Shown in pieces: positions 18,573-26,888 of a DNA stretch of 64,000 bases. The notes under the pieces are model-generated. The model saw only the letters and a list, made by a program, of their open reading frames with translations. It searched no databases and had not been told where the DNA came from. Made by a program: the position numbers and the translations under genes. Source of the stretch: Myxococcales bacterium (GTDB lineage Bacteria; Myxococcota_A; Polyangia; Haliangiales; Haliangiaceae). Numbering within the stretch: position 1 is the first letter of the stretch; each line of letters begins with the position of its first letter. The stretch lies in contig JADKKI010000036.1 of the NCBI GenBank assembly GCA_016720595.1, forward strand, positions 53,403-117,402. The letters run 5' to 3'.

Positions 18573-20243
18573 TCAGCGCTTGAGGCGACCGAACAGGCCG
18601 CCGCCGCCACCCTTGTCGCCGCCGAGCCGCGACTGCAGCACGCGGACCTCGGCGGTGGCCTCCGAGTGCCCCGGCTCCATCTCGAGCACCTCCTCGAACC
18701 AGCGCAGCGCCTCCTTGTCACGGCCGAGCATGCGGTCGACGCGGCCGAGATAGAACCGGCCGGTCACCGATCCCGGGAACGCATTGATGATGCCGCCGAG
18801 CGTCTTTCGGGTGGCCGCGCCGATCGAGGCCTTGTCGGGCGTGGCGCAGAACTTCGCCCAGGTGAGCAGCGCCTGGTAGTCGGACTCGTCGGGGTTGAGC
18901 GCCATCGCGCGCTCGAGCTCCTTGATCGCCAGCGGGATCGCATCCCGACGGAGCGCGGCCTCGCCCTTGCGGAACGCCTCCTCGGCCTCGAGGATGCGCT
19001 CGGCCATCTGCTCGGCGGCGTTCTGCTCGTCGCGCACCGCGGCCTCGCCACCGCGGTCGAGGACATCGGTATACGCCTCGCGCTTCTTGTCGTTGCCGAG
19101 CACCGCGAAGGCCGTGTTGACCTGCGCGAACAGCCGCTGGGCCTCACGGTTGTCGTCGACGATCCCCACGGCCTGCAGCCGATCGGGGTGCAGCTGGCGT
19201 GCGAGCGCGAAGTACGCCTTCTGGATGTGCGCGGAGGTCGCCTCGCGAGGAAGGCCGAGCAGCGCGTAGTGATCGGCGCCCGCATCGAGCAGCGCCAGGC
19301 GCTGGCGGATCAACAGCTCGACCTCGGCGGTCTGAGGCGTGTGGGCGACGACCCGGCGCGGTGGCACCTGGGTGGTGGACTTGCTGCGCCCCGCCGGAGG
19401 ATCGGCCTCGGTGTCCGCGCGGCGGTTCGGGCTCGGCTGGCGGCTGGTGTCCCCGGGCCGCTGGCGCGGTGGCGCGGACGTGGTGGATGCAACGGGACGC
19501 GGCGTGGGCGCCTTCCGTGCGGCGGCGCGAGGCGCGGCTTCGACATTGCACTGCCCGCACGAGACCAGGGCGTAGACCACTGCCCGGGCCATCCGCTGCT
19601 CGATCTCGGGCTGCTCGATCTCCGCGAGGCCTGCACCACGGGACAGCGCTTCGAGCACGGGCTGCTCCGCCTCGCCAAACCCATATTGCGGCAGGTACTC
19701 GTCGAGCTCGGGCTTGAGCTGGAACCAGCCACCGAGCTGGCCGAGCTCCCCATTGAGCCGTGACTCCGAGAGGAACTGCCGTGCACCGAGGTAGATCACC
19801 GAACGGATGTCCAGCTCGCTGCCGGGGACGAACCGGACCGTGATGTGATCTTCGACGACGAAGTCCGCGCGCTCGAGCGAGAACGTGCGGGCCGCGCGCT
19901 GGGCGATCGACCGACGACGCAGCCGCATCGATTGCTCGGGCGCCAGGCGGGCGAGCTCCATGATCAGCTCGATCTCGTCGCGCTGAGGGTTGGCCTGCTG
20001 GTGGCGGACGATGTCCGCGACCTGGGTGGAGGACAGGAGCGAGCCGGTCAGGGCGATCCGGACGGCCGAGTCCGAGGCCAGCGGCGAGTGTGCGCCACAC
20101 ACGGCCCCCCCGTGAAAACCGACCTGGTAGACCTTACCGTCGGAGATCACGTTGATCTGACCGGTCAGGCCCCGGATCGCGAGCGCGCCGAGGGTGCGCC
20201 CCCAGGGCCGGTCGAGGACCGTGCCGCGTGCGAGCTCGGCCAC
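18573..20243 (-). CDS. PATAN (DUF4388)-J-domain-TPR protein
   Basis: 556 residues from a GTG. Residues about 1-110 match the PATAN/DUF4388 fold common in myxobacterial signalling proteins (GRTLGALAIRGLTGQINVISDGKVYQVGFHGGAV). After a Pro/Arg-rich linker, residues about 325-395 are a DnaJ domain (HYALLGLPREAT, then LARQLHPDR with the HPD motif that stimulates DnaK). Residues about 430-540 contain TPR-like repeats. I infer a cytoplasmic co-chaperone-like signalling protein. The start lies 1 nt after the stop of a 36-residue membrane peptide gene, so they are coupled. Confidence 0.88.
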   Translation of the reverse strand: MAELARGTVLDRPWGRTLGALAIRGLTGQINVISDGKVYQVGFHGGAVCGAHSPLASDSAVRIALTGSLLSSTQVADIVRHQQANPQRDEIELIMELARLAPEQSMRLRRRSIAQRAARTFSLERADFVVEDHITVRFVPGSELDIRSVIYLGARQFLSESRLNGELGQLGGWFQLKPELDEYLPQYGFGEAEQPVLEALSRGAGLAEIEQPEIEQRMARAVVYALVSCGQCNVEAAPRAAARKAPTPRPVASTTSAPPRQRPGDTSRQPSPNRRADTEADPPAGRSKSTTQVPPRRVVAHTPQTAEVELLIRQRLALLDAGADHYALLGLPREATSAHIQKAYFALARQLHPDRLQAVGIVDDNREAQRLFAQVNTAFAVLGNDKKREAYTDVLDRGGEAAVRDEQNAAEQMAERILEAEEAFRKGEAALRRDAIPLAIKELERAMALNPDESDYQALLTWAKFCATPDKASIGAATRKTLGGIINAFPGSVTGRFYLGRVDRMLGRDKEALRWFEEVLEMEPGHSEATAEVRVLQSRLGGDKGGGGGLFGRLKR

Positions 20244-20244
20244 C

Positions 20245-20355
20245 CTACCGCCCCTTCCCGAGCAGGCGGCGCACCACGTATCCGACGGCCGCGAGCGCGA
20301 CGATCACGACCACGATGGTCACCAGGGTCTGGTTGCCCTCGGCATAGCCCCACAT
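20245..20355 (-). CDS. 36-residue single-pass membrane peptide
   Basis: ATG at 20355 to TAG at 20245. The peptide begins MWGYAEGNQTL, has one hydrophobic helix (VTIVVVIVALAAVGYVV, residues about 12-28) and a basic tail (RRLLGKGR), giving an N-out/C-in topology. It ends 1 nt before the GTG of the PATAN-J-TPR gene, which supports a real, coupled gene. The function is unknown; it may recruit the J-domain protein to the membrane (inference). Confidence 0.6.
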   Translation of the reverse strand: MWGYAEGNQTLVTIVVVIVALAAVGYVVRRLLGKGR

Positions 20356-20406
20356 CCTCTACAGGATGAGAGGGCCAGCCGTTGGAGTCAACCGGCTGGC
20401 CTGGGG

Positions 20407-20421
20407 TAGAATCGGCCTGGA
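20407..20421 (+). promoter_or_regulatory. -10 box placed 8 nt before the PP2C start (leaderless)
   Basis: TAGAAT at 20407-20412 is followed by 8 nt and the ATG at 20421. With the usual 6-8 nt from -10 to +1, transcription would start at or next to the start codon. TTGGAG (20382-20387) is a weak -35 candidate with a 19-nt spacer. No Shine-Dalgarno sequence is present. Confidence 0.5.
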
Positions 20422-21212
20422 TGAGCACGTCGTTTCCGCTCGACGGGATGCGGGTCCGCTTTGCGGGCGCGACCAACATCGGGCGCAAGCGCGATCACAA
20501 CGAGGACTCGATCTCCCTCCCGGAGAACGAGCGCCTGTGTATCGTGGCAGATGGCATGGGAGGTCATGCCTCTGGCGAGGTCGCCAGCCGGCTCGCGGTG
20601 GAGCTGATCAGCGACCACTTCCTGGAGACCGGGAAGCAACAGACGCTGACCTGGCCCTACAAGGTGGACCGGGACATCCGGACGCACGTCAACCGCATGA
20701 TCACCGGGTTCATGCTGGCCAACCTCGAGATCTGGGAGCGGTCCCAGCGCGAGGCCCGGTTCAAGGGCATGGGCACCACGTGCGTCGGGATGTACTTCCT
20801 CGACGATGCGCTGATCATCGGCCACGTTGGAGATAGCCGCGCATACCGCCAGCGCGGCACCGAGCTGAGCCAGCTCACCGAGGACCACTCGCTGATCAAC
20901 GACTACATCCGGATGAAGCGCGTCACGCCCGAGGAGGCCGAGAACTGGCCCCACAAGAACGTGATCGTGCGCGCGCTCGGCATGAAGGAGAGCGTGCAGG
21001 TCGACATCCTCACCGAGAAGCCGCACCTGAACGACACGTACATCCTGTGCTCGGACGGTCTGACCGGCATGCTGAAGGACGATCAGATGCAGCACATCCT
21101 GATGATGGAGCGCGATCTCGATCGCTGCGTCGAACGCCTGATCCAGGCCGCGAACGAAGAAGGCGGCGTCGACAACATCTCGGTCGTCCTCGCCCGCGTC
21201 GAGGCGGGCTGA
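20421..21212 (+). CDS. PP2C-family serine/threonine protein phosphatase
   Basis: 263 residues. It has the PPM/PP2C metal-binding motifs in order: RDHNEDS, VADGMGGHASGEVASR, GHVGDSRAYR, LCSDGLTGML and VDNISVVL. A short N-terminal segment precedes the domain. These Mn/Mg-dependent enzymes reverse Hanks-type kinase phosphorylation; a kinase is encoded further right in this window. ATG 20421 is chosen over an upstream in-frame ATG at 20382 because of the -10 box immediately in front. Confidence 0.95.
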   Translation: MSTSFPLDGMRVRFAGATNIGRKRDHNEDSISLPENERLCIVADGMGGHASGEVASRLAVELISDHFLETGKQQTLTWPYKVDRDIRTHVNRMITGFMLANLEIWERSQREARFKGMGTTCVGMYFLDDALIIGHVGDSRAYRQRGTELSQLTEDHSLINDYIRMKRVTPEEAENWPHKNVIVRALGMKESVQVDILTEKPHLNDTYILCSDGLTGMLKDDQMQHILMMERDLDRCVERLIQAANEEGGVDNISVVLARVEAG

Positions 21213-21214
21213 CG

Positions 21215-21562
21215 ATGCGCTGGCTCCTCGTTCTCCTCGTCGTCGCGGGGTGCAGCAAGAAGGAGCCAGCTGGGCCGCCGCCCGAAGAGAAGCCACCGCA
21301 GATCCCGCAGACCGAGCTCAAGCGCGGTCAGGACGCGTGCGGCGCGTACGTGGCCAAGATCTGTGCGTGCACCGTGCCCGATGCCGCGCGCCAGTGCGGC
21401 CTCGCGAAGGCGCTGCCCGATGCGATCACGACCGGCCTCGAGGTCGCACAGAACCCGGAATCGACCCGGCGCGATGTCCTGCAGTCCAACGACGTCATCC
21501 GCAAGACGATGAAAGAGTGCATCGAGCAGACCGCGAAGTTGCCCGCCCTGGGATGCGACTAG
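21215..21562 (+). CDS. Small lipoprotein
   Basis: 115 residues. MRWLLVLLVVAGCSKKE is a short lipoprotein signal (lipobox VAGC). The mature part has four more cysteines (DACGAYV, KICACTV, RQCGLA and the C-terminal GCD, plus KECIEQ), probably disulfide bonded, and is helical. The gene starts 2 nt after the PP2C stop, so they share a transcript. Its stop overlaps by 3 bp the stop of the YCII gene on the other strand. I do not recognise the family. Confidence 0.8.
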   Translation: MRWLLVLLVVAGCSKKEPAGPPPEEKPPQIPQTELKRGQDACGAYVAKICACTVPDAARQCGLAKALPDAITTGLEVAQNPESTRRDVLQSNDVIRKTMKECIEQTAKLPALGCD

Positions 21563-21843
21563 TCGCGCGGTAGGTCGCGGATCTCGACGGTGCCGCCGGC
21601 CTCGTAGGTCGGGTGACCGTCGAGAAGCCGGCGCGCATGATCGAGATCCTCTGCGTCGATCCGGATGAAGCCCACGATCTGAGCGCTGAGCGCTGCGGGC
21701 GCGCCGGCCTTGCGCGCACACAGGCCATCGCCGATCGAGCTGCCGCCGCGAAACACCCCCAGCGCGCGCAGCTTCTCGAGATACGGCTCCCATGCCACGG
21801 TCTCGACGGCGCCAGCGTGCGTGAACAGGATGAACTCGGCCAT
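21559..21843 (-). CDS. YCII-related domain protein
   Basis: 94 residues: MAEFILFTHAG at the start, SIGDGLCARKAG, then DLDHARRLLDGHPTYEAGGTVEIRDLP, the closing motif of the YciI-like ferredoxin-fold family (dimeric alpha-beta barrels, His-Asp pair in many). The exact reaction is unknown. AGGAGGGG lies just before the ATG. The gene begins 8 bp after the sugar nucleotidyltransferase gene and is probably cotranscribed. Confidence 0.88.
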   Translation of the reverse strand: MAEFILFTHAGAVETVAWEPYLEKLRALGVFRGGSSIGDGLCARKAGAPAALSAQIVGFIRIDAEDLDHARRLLDGHPTYEAGGTVEIRDLPRD

Positions 21844-21851
21844 GGCCCCTC

Positions 21852-22805
21852 CTAGGTGATGATCGACCCGGAATCGTCCACGCCGGCGACGGCACCCGCC
21901 CACACCACCGTGCGGGTGATCGAGCGCTCGACGCGTGCACCTTCGCCGACCACCGCATACGGACCCACAGTGACACCGGGCCCGATGATCGCGCCTGCAC
22001 AGATCTTCACCGGCTCGACGATGTTCGCGCTCGCCGAGATCCGCGCGGTGGGATCCACGCCGGTGAGGTGACGCGTCGGCGGATGGCGCAGCGGCTGACC
22101 GTCGAGCAGCGCCCAGTTCGATTCGAGGTAGCGCTCCGGCGTGGAGTGCTCCGCGAAGTACCCGCCGGTGTGCTCGTACGCCGCCACGCGCTCGCCCGCG
22201 CGCAACCACGGCAAGTAGCCCTGGCGGATCGAATCGGACTCGCCATCGGGGAGCCGCGCCATCACCGACGGCCGCGTGACGTGAACGCCGCAGAACATGT
22301 GCTCGCCGTCGCCGAGGATGTCGGTGACGTGAGGGCCTCGCGCGTCGTGCTGGACGTTGACCGCCCCCCACTCGCGCGCGTTCGGGACGGCCTTGACCAC
22401 CATCATGCCGAGGATGTCGCCCGCGCGCCGATAGGCGTCGACGAGGGCGGTGAGATCGAGATCGAAGATCAGCTTGCCGTTGTGCGAGATGAACGGCTCG
22501 TCGTGGCCGTCCGGATCGAGCAGGCCGAGCGCGTGCTTGAGGCCGCCACCGGTGCCGAGGATCACGTCCTCCTGGAGGTACTGGATCCGCGCTCCGAGGT
22601 GCCGGCCGTCGCCGAGCTCGCCGCGGATCACGTCCGCGCGATGGTGCGTGTTGATCACGATGTCGCGGATCCCGTGCGCGACGAGGTTCGCGATCCCATA
22701 GGCGAGGATCGGGATCCCGCACACCGGCAACATCGGCTTGGGCCGCTCCGCGCCGAGCTTCCCGAGCCGCGTGCTGAGACCGGCACACAAGAGCATCGCT
22801 CGCAT
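21852..22805 (-). CDS. Sugar-phosphate nucleotidyltransferase (mannose-1-phosphate guanylyltransferase-like)
   Basis: 317 residues. The N-terminus MLLCAGLSTRLGKLGAERPKPMLPV is the nucleotide-binding signature GxGTRL...PKPMLP of NDP-sugar pyrophosphorylases. GTGGGLKHAL binds the base, and a C-terminal hexapeptide left-handed beta-helix segment (residues about 250-310; ICAGAIIGPGVTVGPYAVVGEGARV) follows. It activates a sugar phosphate (mannose-1-P or a heptose) for cell-surface glycan synthesis; the exact sugar cannot be read. Confidence 0.9.
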   Translation of the reverse strand: MRAMLLCAGLSTRLGKLGAERPKPMLPVCGIPILAYGIANLVAHGIRDIVINTHHRADVIRGELGDGRHLGARIQYLQEDVILGTGGGLKHALGLLDPDGHDEPFISHNGKLIFDLDLTALVDAYRRAGDILGMMVVKAVPNAREWGAVNVQHDARGPHVTDILGDGEHMFCGVHVTRPSVMARLPDGESDSIRQGYLPWLRAGERVAAYEHTGGYFAEHSTPERYLESNWALLDGQPLRHPPTRHLTGVDPTARISASANIVEPVKICAGAIIGPGVTVGPYAVVGEGARVERSITRTVVWAGAVAGVDDSGSIIT

Positions 22806-22885
22806 CCCGCAGACGATCGCACGGCTCGCGCGGAATGCGAAGTGCGCGCCGGGCGTCTACACGAAGCAGGAGGTAGGCTCTCGCC

Positions 22886-23770
22886 GTGCGCATCGAACCA
22901 CTGGAGCGATCGATGCTCCCCGCGGCGACCGCCTTGCTCGCTGGCGCCTGTGCGTTCGATCGCGCCGCGGTCGTCGCCGAGGAGAAGCTGTTCGGTCCGG
23001 GTCCGAGCGGGACGGTGCAGGCCCTCGGTGCGTGGCTCGGTGACGAGCTCGCCGGGGTGGCCGCGGTCGCTGCCAACCGGATCCGCGTCCTGGGCGTGAT
23101 GCCGTCGCGCCGTGGCCGCGGCGTCGGCACCGCGTTGCTCACGGCGTGCGAGGCCGCCGCGAAGGCCAGCGGCCAGGTCACGCTGCGCACGCTCGATCAG
23201 CCCGGCAACTACCTCGCCCCTGGCGTCGACGAGCGCAACACGGAGACCATCACCTGGCTCGAGAAGCGGGGCTGGGTGAAGACCGGCGAGCCACGCACGA
23301 ACGTCCTGATCGATGTGCGTGGCAACCCGCGGGTCACCGCGCACCGTGTGGAGGCGCTGAGCCGGGCCGTGGGCGAGCACGGCTACGAGATCCGACGCGC
23401 TCGGCCCGACGAGACTGCGCTCCTCGACGCGGTGGCCGCCGAGTTCGGCGGTGCGTGGCCGTTCGAGCTCTCGCGCGCGCTCGCGCATTCACCCACGGGC
23501 GTGCACGTCGCACTCAAGGACGGGGCGTACTGCGCGTTCGCCGCGCACGATGGCAACAATGCCGGTCTCGGCTGGTTCGGCCCCACCGGCACGTGGCCCT
23601 CACACCGCGGCCAGGGGCTCGGCGAGGTGTTGCTGGTCGCGTGTCTCGTCGATGTGGCGGAGGTGCACGCGCAGTGCGAGGTCGCCTGGATCGGGCCGCG
23701 CCCGTTCTACGACAAGGTCGCCGGCGTCGTTTCGGATCGCCGGTTCCTGCTGCTCACGAAGACGCTGTGA
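22886..23770 (+). CDS. Two-domain GNAT acetyltransferase
   Basis: 294 residues from GTG 22886 (MRIEPLERSM). The N-terminal GNAT domain has the acetyl-CoA loop RRGRGVGTALL (about residue 75). A second GNAT-like half (residues about 165-290) has the degenerate loop HRGQGLGEVLL. Tandem GNATs of this type often act on aminoglycosides, amino acids or mycothiol-like thiols; none can be singled out. TAGGCT lies 6 nt before the start, and AGGAGG lies just further upstream. Confidence 0.88.
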   Translation: MRIEPLERSMLPAATALLAGACAFDRAAVVAEEKLFGPGPSGTVQALGAWLGDELAGVAAVAANRIRVLGVMPSRRGRGVGTALLTACEAAAKASGQVTLRTLDQPGNYLAPGVDERNTETITWLEKRGWVKTGEPRTNVLIDVRGNPRVTAHRVEALSRAVGEHGYEIRRARPDETALLDAVAAEFGGAWPFELSRALAHSPTGVHVALKDGAYCAFAAHDGNNAGLGWFGPTGTWPSHRGQGLGEVLLVACLVDVAEVHAQCEVAWIGPRPFYDKVAGVVSDRRFLLLTKTL

Positions 23771-23776
23771 TGGCGG

Positions 23777-24667
23777 TCAGCGGCAGGGCGGGATCTCGTC
23801 GGCGATCGGGTCGCCACCGTCGTCGGTGTTGGTCGCCATCAGCAGCACGGACTTGCCGGTCTTCTTGAAGCTGGTCCAGTCCGTGCCGAAGTTCATCTCG
23901 GACTCGTCCTGGTCCTCGTAGATCCACTTCTTCGTCTTGTAGCGCCAGCCCCACAGGCTGTACATGTCGCCCATCAGGTTGTCGGCCTGCGAGCTGGTGA
24001 CGTCCGCGACCTCGAGAGGATCGCCGATGAAGCAGGGCTTGAGCGAGCCGACCGCGTAGTCGTTGACCGAGCTCGCGTAGGCGGCCATCTCACCATCGAT
24101 CTGAAGGTTGAGCTTGGTGGCGATCGCCTGGAGGCGTGTGTCATAGGTCGCCATCTTCGCGGTGTAATCGGTGCTCGCGTCGACGAACGTGTACTTCGCG
24201 AACCCGGCGACGCCGGCCGTGCGCGCCTCGTCGTTGTACGAGGTGATCGAGACCCGCGAGTTGCCCTCGACGACGAGCGGGATCCGCAGCGCCGTCTTGA
24301 ACAGGTGCGCCTCGGCGGCGTGGTGGAGCAGCTCCTTGAACACCGTCGTGCCGACGTACTTCGCGGCATCGAGATCTGCGAGGTCCTTGAACTTCTTCCC
24401 GGGCAGCGTGTTGCGCTGCGCGACGATCGCCTTCGCGACGCGCTCCGACAGCCCGACCTCGTCCTGGAGCTTGGCGACGGTCGCCGAGCTGACGTAGGTG
24501 AGGACGGCCGCGCCATCGGGGCTCCAGTCCTCCACGCCGAAGGCATCCGCCTTGACGTCCGCCGTCATGAACTCGTCGTTCTCGCCGTCCTCGATCGCGC
24601 CATCAGACGCGCATCCGATCAACAGAGACGACAGGACGACACCCACCGAAGCCAAGTAAGTCTTCAT
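23777..24667 (-). CDS. Lipoprotein with helix-hairpin-helix motif
   Basis: 296 residues. MKTYLASVGVVLSSLLIGCASD is a lipoprotein signal. Residues about 65-110 (VGLSERVAKAIVAQR, KKFKDLADLDAAKYVG) look like the ComEA-type helix-hairpin-helix, which binds DNA backbone in natural transformation proteins; this is common as an exported HhH domain in myxobacterial lipoproteins. The remaining 190 residues are unrecognised, ending with acidic loops. It converges with the double-GNAT gene. The reading upstream of 24667 is in the intergenic space. Confidence 0.8.
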   Translation of the reverse strand: MKTYLASVGVVLSSLLIGCASDGAIEDGENDEFMTADVKADAFGVEDWSPDGAAVLTYVSSATVAKLQDEVGLSERVAKAIVAQRNTLPGKKFKDLADLDAAKYVGTTVFKELLHHAAEAHLFKTALRIPLVVEGNSRVSITSYNDEARTAGVAGFAKYTFVDASTDYTAKMATYDTRLQAIATKLNLQIDGEMAAYASSVNDYAVGSLKPCFIGDPLEVADVTSSQADNLMGDMYSLWGWRYKTKKWIYEDQDESEMNFGTDWTSFKKTGKSVLLMATNTDDGGDPIADEIPPCR

Positions 24668-24853
24668 GCGCCGGCCTCCGAGCACGCCGGGTGCCAAGCG
24701 CGCAGCGCGTCATCCTCGATAGTTGGACGCGCACGAGGGTGGCGAAGCGAGCTGCCGTGGCTGGTGCGCTGGCCGATTCCGTCGCAAATCCGTAACGTTC
24801 GGCCGGATCTATCGGCTCGACCGCCCACGGGTGGTTGCAGCGCCCGCGTCGGG

Positions 24854-25624
24854 TCAGTTCACGGGAGGCGGGCCATACGACAGCGCGATCCAGCTCGACA
24901 GGTTGGTCGCTGACCAGCCCACGCCATACAGCCGGGGATAGATCACGCGCGGCTCGTCCTTCGCGATCGCCACCGTGATCCGGCGTGCGAGCTCGGCGGC
25001 ATCACCGGTGGGTGCGAACCGCGCGAACAGCCCGCCACCGCCGTAGCCATCACGCGCACCTTGCTCGAGCGCGGAGTGCACCGGGCCCGGGTACACGGTG
25101 AGCACCTGCACGCCGTGCGGCGCCAGCTCCGCCCGCGCGATCTCCGAAGCCATCGCGAGGCCCGCCTTCGAAGCGCCGTAGTACGCGCAGCCCTTGAGCG
25201 GGACCTTCCCGGCCATGCTCGCGATGTTCAGGATCAGACCTGAGCCACGCTCCACCATGCCGCGCACGACGAGGTCCTGGAGGCGCAGCGGTGCGAGGAG
25301 ATCCACCGCGAGCAGCGACGCGGCGTCCTCCCAGTCCCATGACGGCAGGCCCTGGACGCGCATGATCCCGGCGCAGTTGACGAGGCCATCGATCGGCGCG
25401 GTGGCCGCGAGCTCGGCGATCAACGCCGGCAAGGTCTCGAGCTCGCGGAGATCCACGCCGTGCGTGCTCGCATTGCCGAGACCCGCCGCGAGCGCGGCCA
25501 TCCCCGCGGTGTCGCGATCGAGCAGGGACAGGTGCGCCGTGGGATGCACGGCGCGGAGCTCGCGTGCGATCGCCGAGCCGATCGCGCCCGCGGCGCCCGT
25601 GATCACCACGTGGTGCAGGTTCAC
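24854..25624 (-). CDS. Short-chain dehydrogenase/reductase (SDR)
   Basis: 256 residues. The NAD(P) motif TGAAGAIGSAIA (about 9-20), NCAGIM, a serine in LNIASMAG, and YYGASKAG (catalytic Tyr-x-x-x-Lys) identify a classical SDR acting on a hydroxyl/keto substrate. The GTG at 25624 overlaps the TGA of the upstream gene (GTGA), so the two are coupled. The C-terminal segment SATNLSSWIALSYG could be membrane-associated. It is the last gene of a three-gene TetR-controlled operon. Confidence 0.92.
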   Translation of the reverse strand: MNLHHVVITGAAGAIGSAIARELRAVHPTAHLSLLDRDTAGMAALAAGLGNASTHGVDLRELETLPALIAELAATAPIDGLVNCAGIMRVQGLPSWDWEDAASLLAVDLLAPLRLQDLVVRGMVERGSGLILNIASMAGKVPLKGCAYYGASKAGLAMASEIARAELAPHGVQVLTVYPGPVHSALEQGARDGYGGGGLFARFAPTGDAAELARRITVAIAKDEPRVIYPRLYGVGWSATNLSSWIALSYGPPPVN

Positions 25625-26178
25625 GACAGCCTCGCATCGAGCCCGAACCACAGCACGAGCGACTTGTCGCGCTCGCCCTTCCACATCGCCGGGCCGAGGA
25701 ACAACCCGGGCGCGACCTCGCGGATCTCGTCGTGGATGTGGCGGATGTACGAAGGGTTGACGTCCAGATCGTAGTCGAGGATCAGCGTCGGCTTGCCATC
25801 GATCGCGGAAGGCCCGAACAACGTCTCGAACGGGAACAGGTTCTGCCGGCCGAGCGCACGCGGGATGTGCACGCGATTGTGGCCCACACCGCGCGTGGTG
25901 CTCGAGGCCTGGAACGTCTTGCCCTCCCATACAAACGATCGCGATGCCGCGAACCGGCGCAGTGGGCTCGCGATCACGCCCGGGAGGCTCTTCACCGCGA
26001 GCATGCGGCCGATCAGCGCTCCGTCCGCGGCGTGCATCGAGGACGAGACCGTGGCGCTGCGATACAGCGCATCGAGCTCCCGGCTCGAGCGCGCGGCGAG
26101 CGCATCCAGCGATTGGACCTGGGGACGGGCGCCGGTGGTGGTGGACGCTGGGGACGATGAGGTCTGGGTGGAGAGCAT
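25621..26178 (-). CDS. Conserved hypothetical protein coupled to the SDR
   Basis: 185 residues, soluble, with no signal peptide. Features: an acid/base-poor N-terminus, GRMLAVKSLPGVIASPLRRFAAS, a Trp-containing WEGKTFQAS, an Asn-rich GVGHNRVHIPRA and the segment PTLILDYDLDVNPSYIRHIHDEIREV, closing with GLFLGPAMWKG. The overall plan (small beta barrel with WxGK.F and LGxxxW) is reminiscent of GXWXG/DUF4334-type proteins, at low confidence. It sits 3 bp after tetR and overlaps the SDR gene by 4 bp, so it likely acts on the same lipid-like substrate. Confidence 0.75.
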   Translation of the reverse strand: MLSTQTSSSPASTTTGARPQVQSLDALAARSSRELDALYRSATVSSSMHAADGALIGRMLAVKSLPGVIASPLRRFAASRSFVWEGKTFQASSTTRGVGHNRVHIPRALGRQNLFPFETLFGPSAIDGKPTLILDYDLDVNPSYIRHIHDEIREVAPGLFLGPAMWKGERDKSLVLWFGLDARLS

Positions 26179-26181
26179 GGG

Positions 26182-26823
26182 TCAGCCTTTCTTGGGTCGG
26201 GGAGCGATCATTCGCCAGCAGGCCGCGCCGGCCTGCTCGAGCTGCTTGTCATCGAGGCGGAGGTAGCCAAGGCGCTGGGCCTTGATCAGGCCGACGAACG
26301 CGCCCCACAGAAGTGCGATCACGACATCGACGGTGGGCCCCTCGGCGCGCTCGCGCAGCCGCTTGCCGGCCATCCACAGCGGGGCGAGCACGCTGAGCTC
26401 GACCTCGCGGCTCGCCGCATCGAGGTACTCGACGTGGTCCTGCATCTCGAGGAAGCGGAACGCATCGGGCTCCGCCTTCGCGAACGCGCCGAGGCGACGC
26501 CACAGCTCGGCGAACCAGGCCTCGGCGATCTCCGTTCGGCTCAGATCGAGTTCGGGCGCGCCGGCGAGGAGCGCCGTGCGGAGCCGCTGCTTCGCGTCGC
26601 GATAGACCTCGTTGACCAGGGCTTCCTTGTTCGCGAAGTAGCGATACAGGGTCCCGGTGCCGACGCCGGCAGCCTCGGCGACCTCCGGAACCGCCGTGCC
26701 GTGATAGCCCCGTGCTGCGAACGCCTCGAGGGCCGCGTCCAGGATGATCCTGCGCTTGTCATCGACGAGCGGCCGTCCGCGCCGGCGCTTCGCGGCCGAC
26801 TTATTTACGGAACGAACGTTCAT
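26182..26823 (-). CDS. TetR-family transcriptional regulator
   Basis: 213 residues. The helix-turn-helix (residues about 20-65; ILDAALEAFAARGYHGTAVPEVAEAAGVGTGTLYRYF) is typical TetR. The C-terminal ligand domain is helical, with FRFLEMQDHVEYLDAASRE. ATG 26823 is preferred to the upstream TTG at 26859 because that TTG is the -35 box itself. The operator palindrome covers the start codon, so it should repress its own operon (TetR, hypothetical protein, SDR). A fatty-acid or membrane-lipid signal is plausible but unproven. Confidence 0.93.
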   Translation of the reverse strand: MNVRSVNKSAAKRRRGRPLVDDKRRIILDAALEAFAARGYHGTAVPEVAEAAGVGTGTLYRYFANKEALVNEVYRDAKQRLRTALLAGAPELDLSRTEIAEAWFAELWRRLGAFAKAEPDAFRFLEMQDHVEYLDAASREVELSVLAPLWMAGKRLRERAEGPTVDVVIALLWGAFVGLIKAQRLGYLRLDDKQLEQAGAACWRMIAPRPKKG

Positions 26824-26859
26824 TCCGTAATTAATACTGCCGGTGTCGATGACTGTCAA
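26807..26859 (-). promoter_or_regulatory. tetR promoter and operator over a leaderless start
   Basis: Minus strand: TTGACA (26859-26854), a 17-nt spacer and TATTAA (26836-26831) form a near-consensus promoter. A 22-bp palindrome with two mismatched positions (ACGGAACGAACGTTCATTCCGT, 26807-26828) spans the predicted transcription start and the ATG (26823-26821). Repressor binding would therefore block initiation directly. The predicted +1 falls within a few nt of the ATG. Confidence 0.8.
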
Positions 26860-26888
26860 CAGCGATCCGATCGCTGTACAACCGCCCC

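Noticed and set aside
26823..26859. TTG start at 26859 for the TetR gene
   Set aside because: That TTG is the first three bases of the -35 hexamer of the promoter, so it is upstream of the transcription start.
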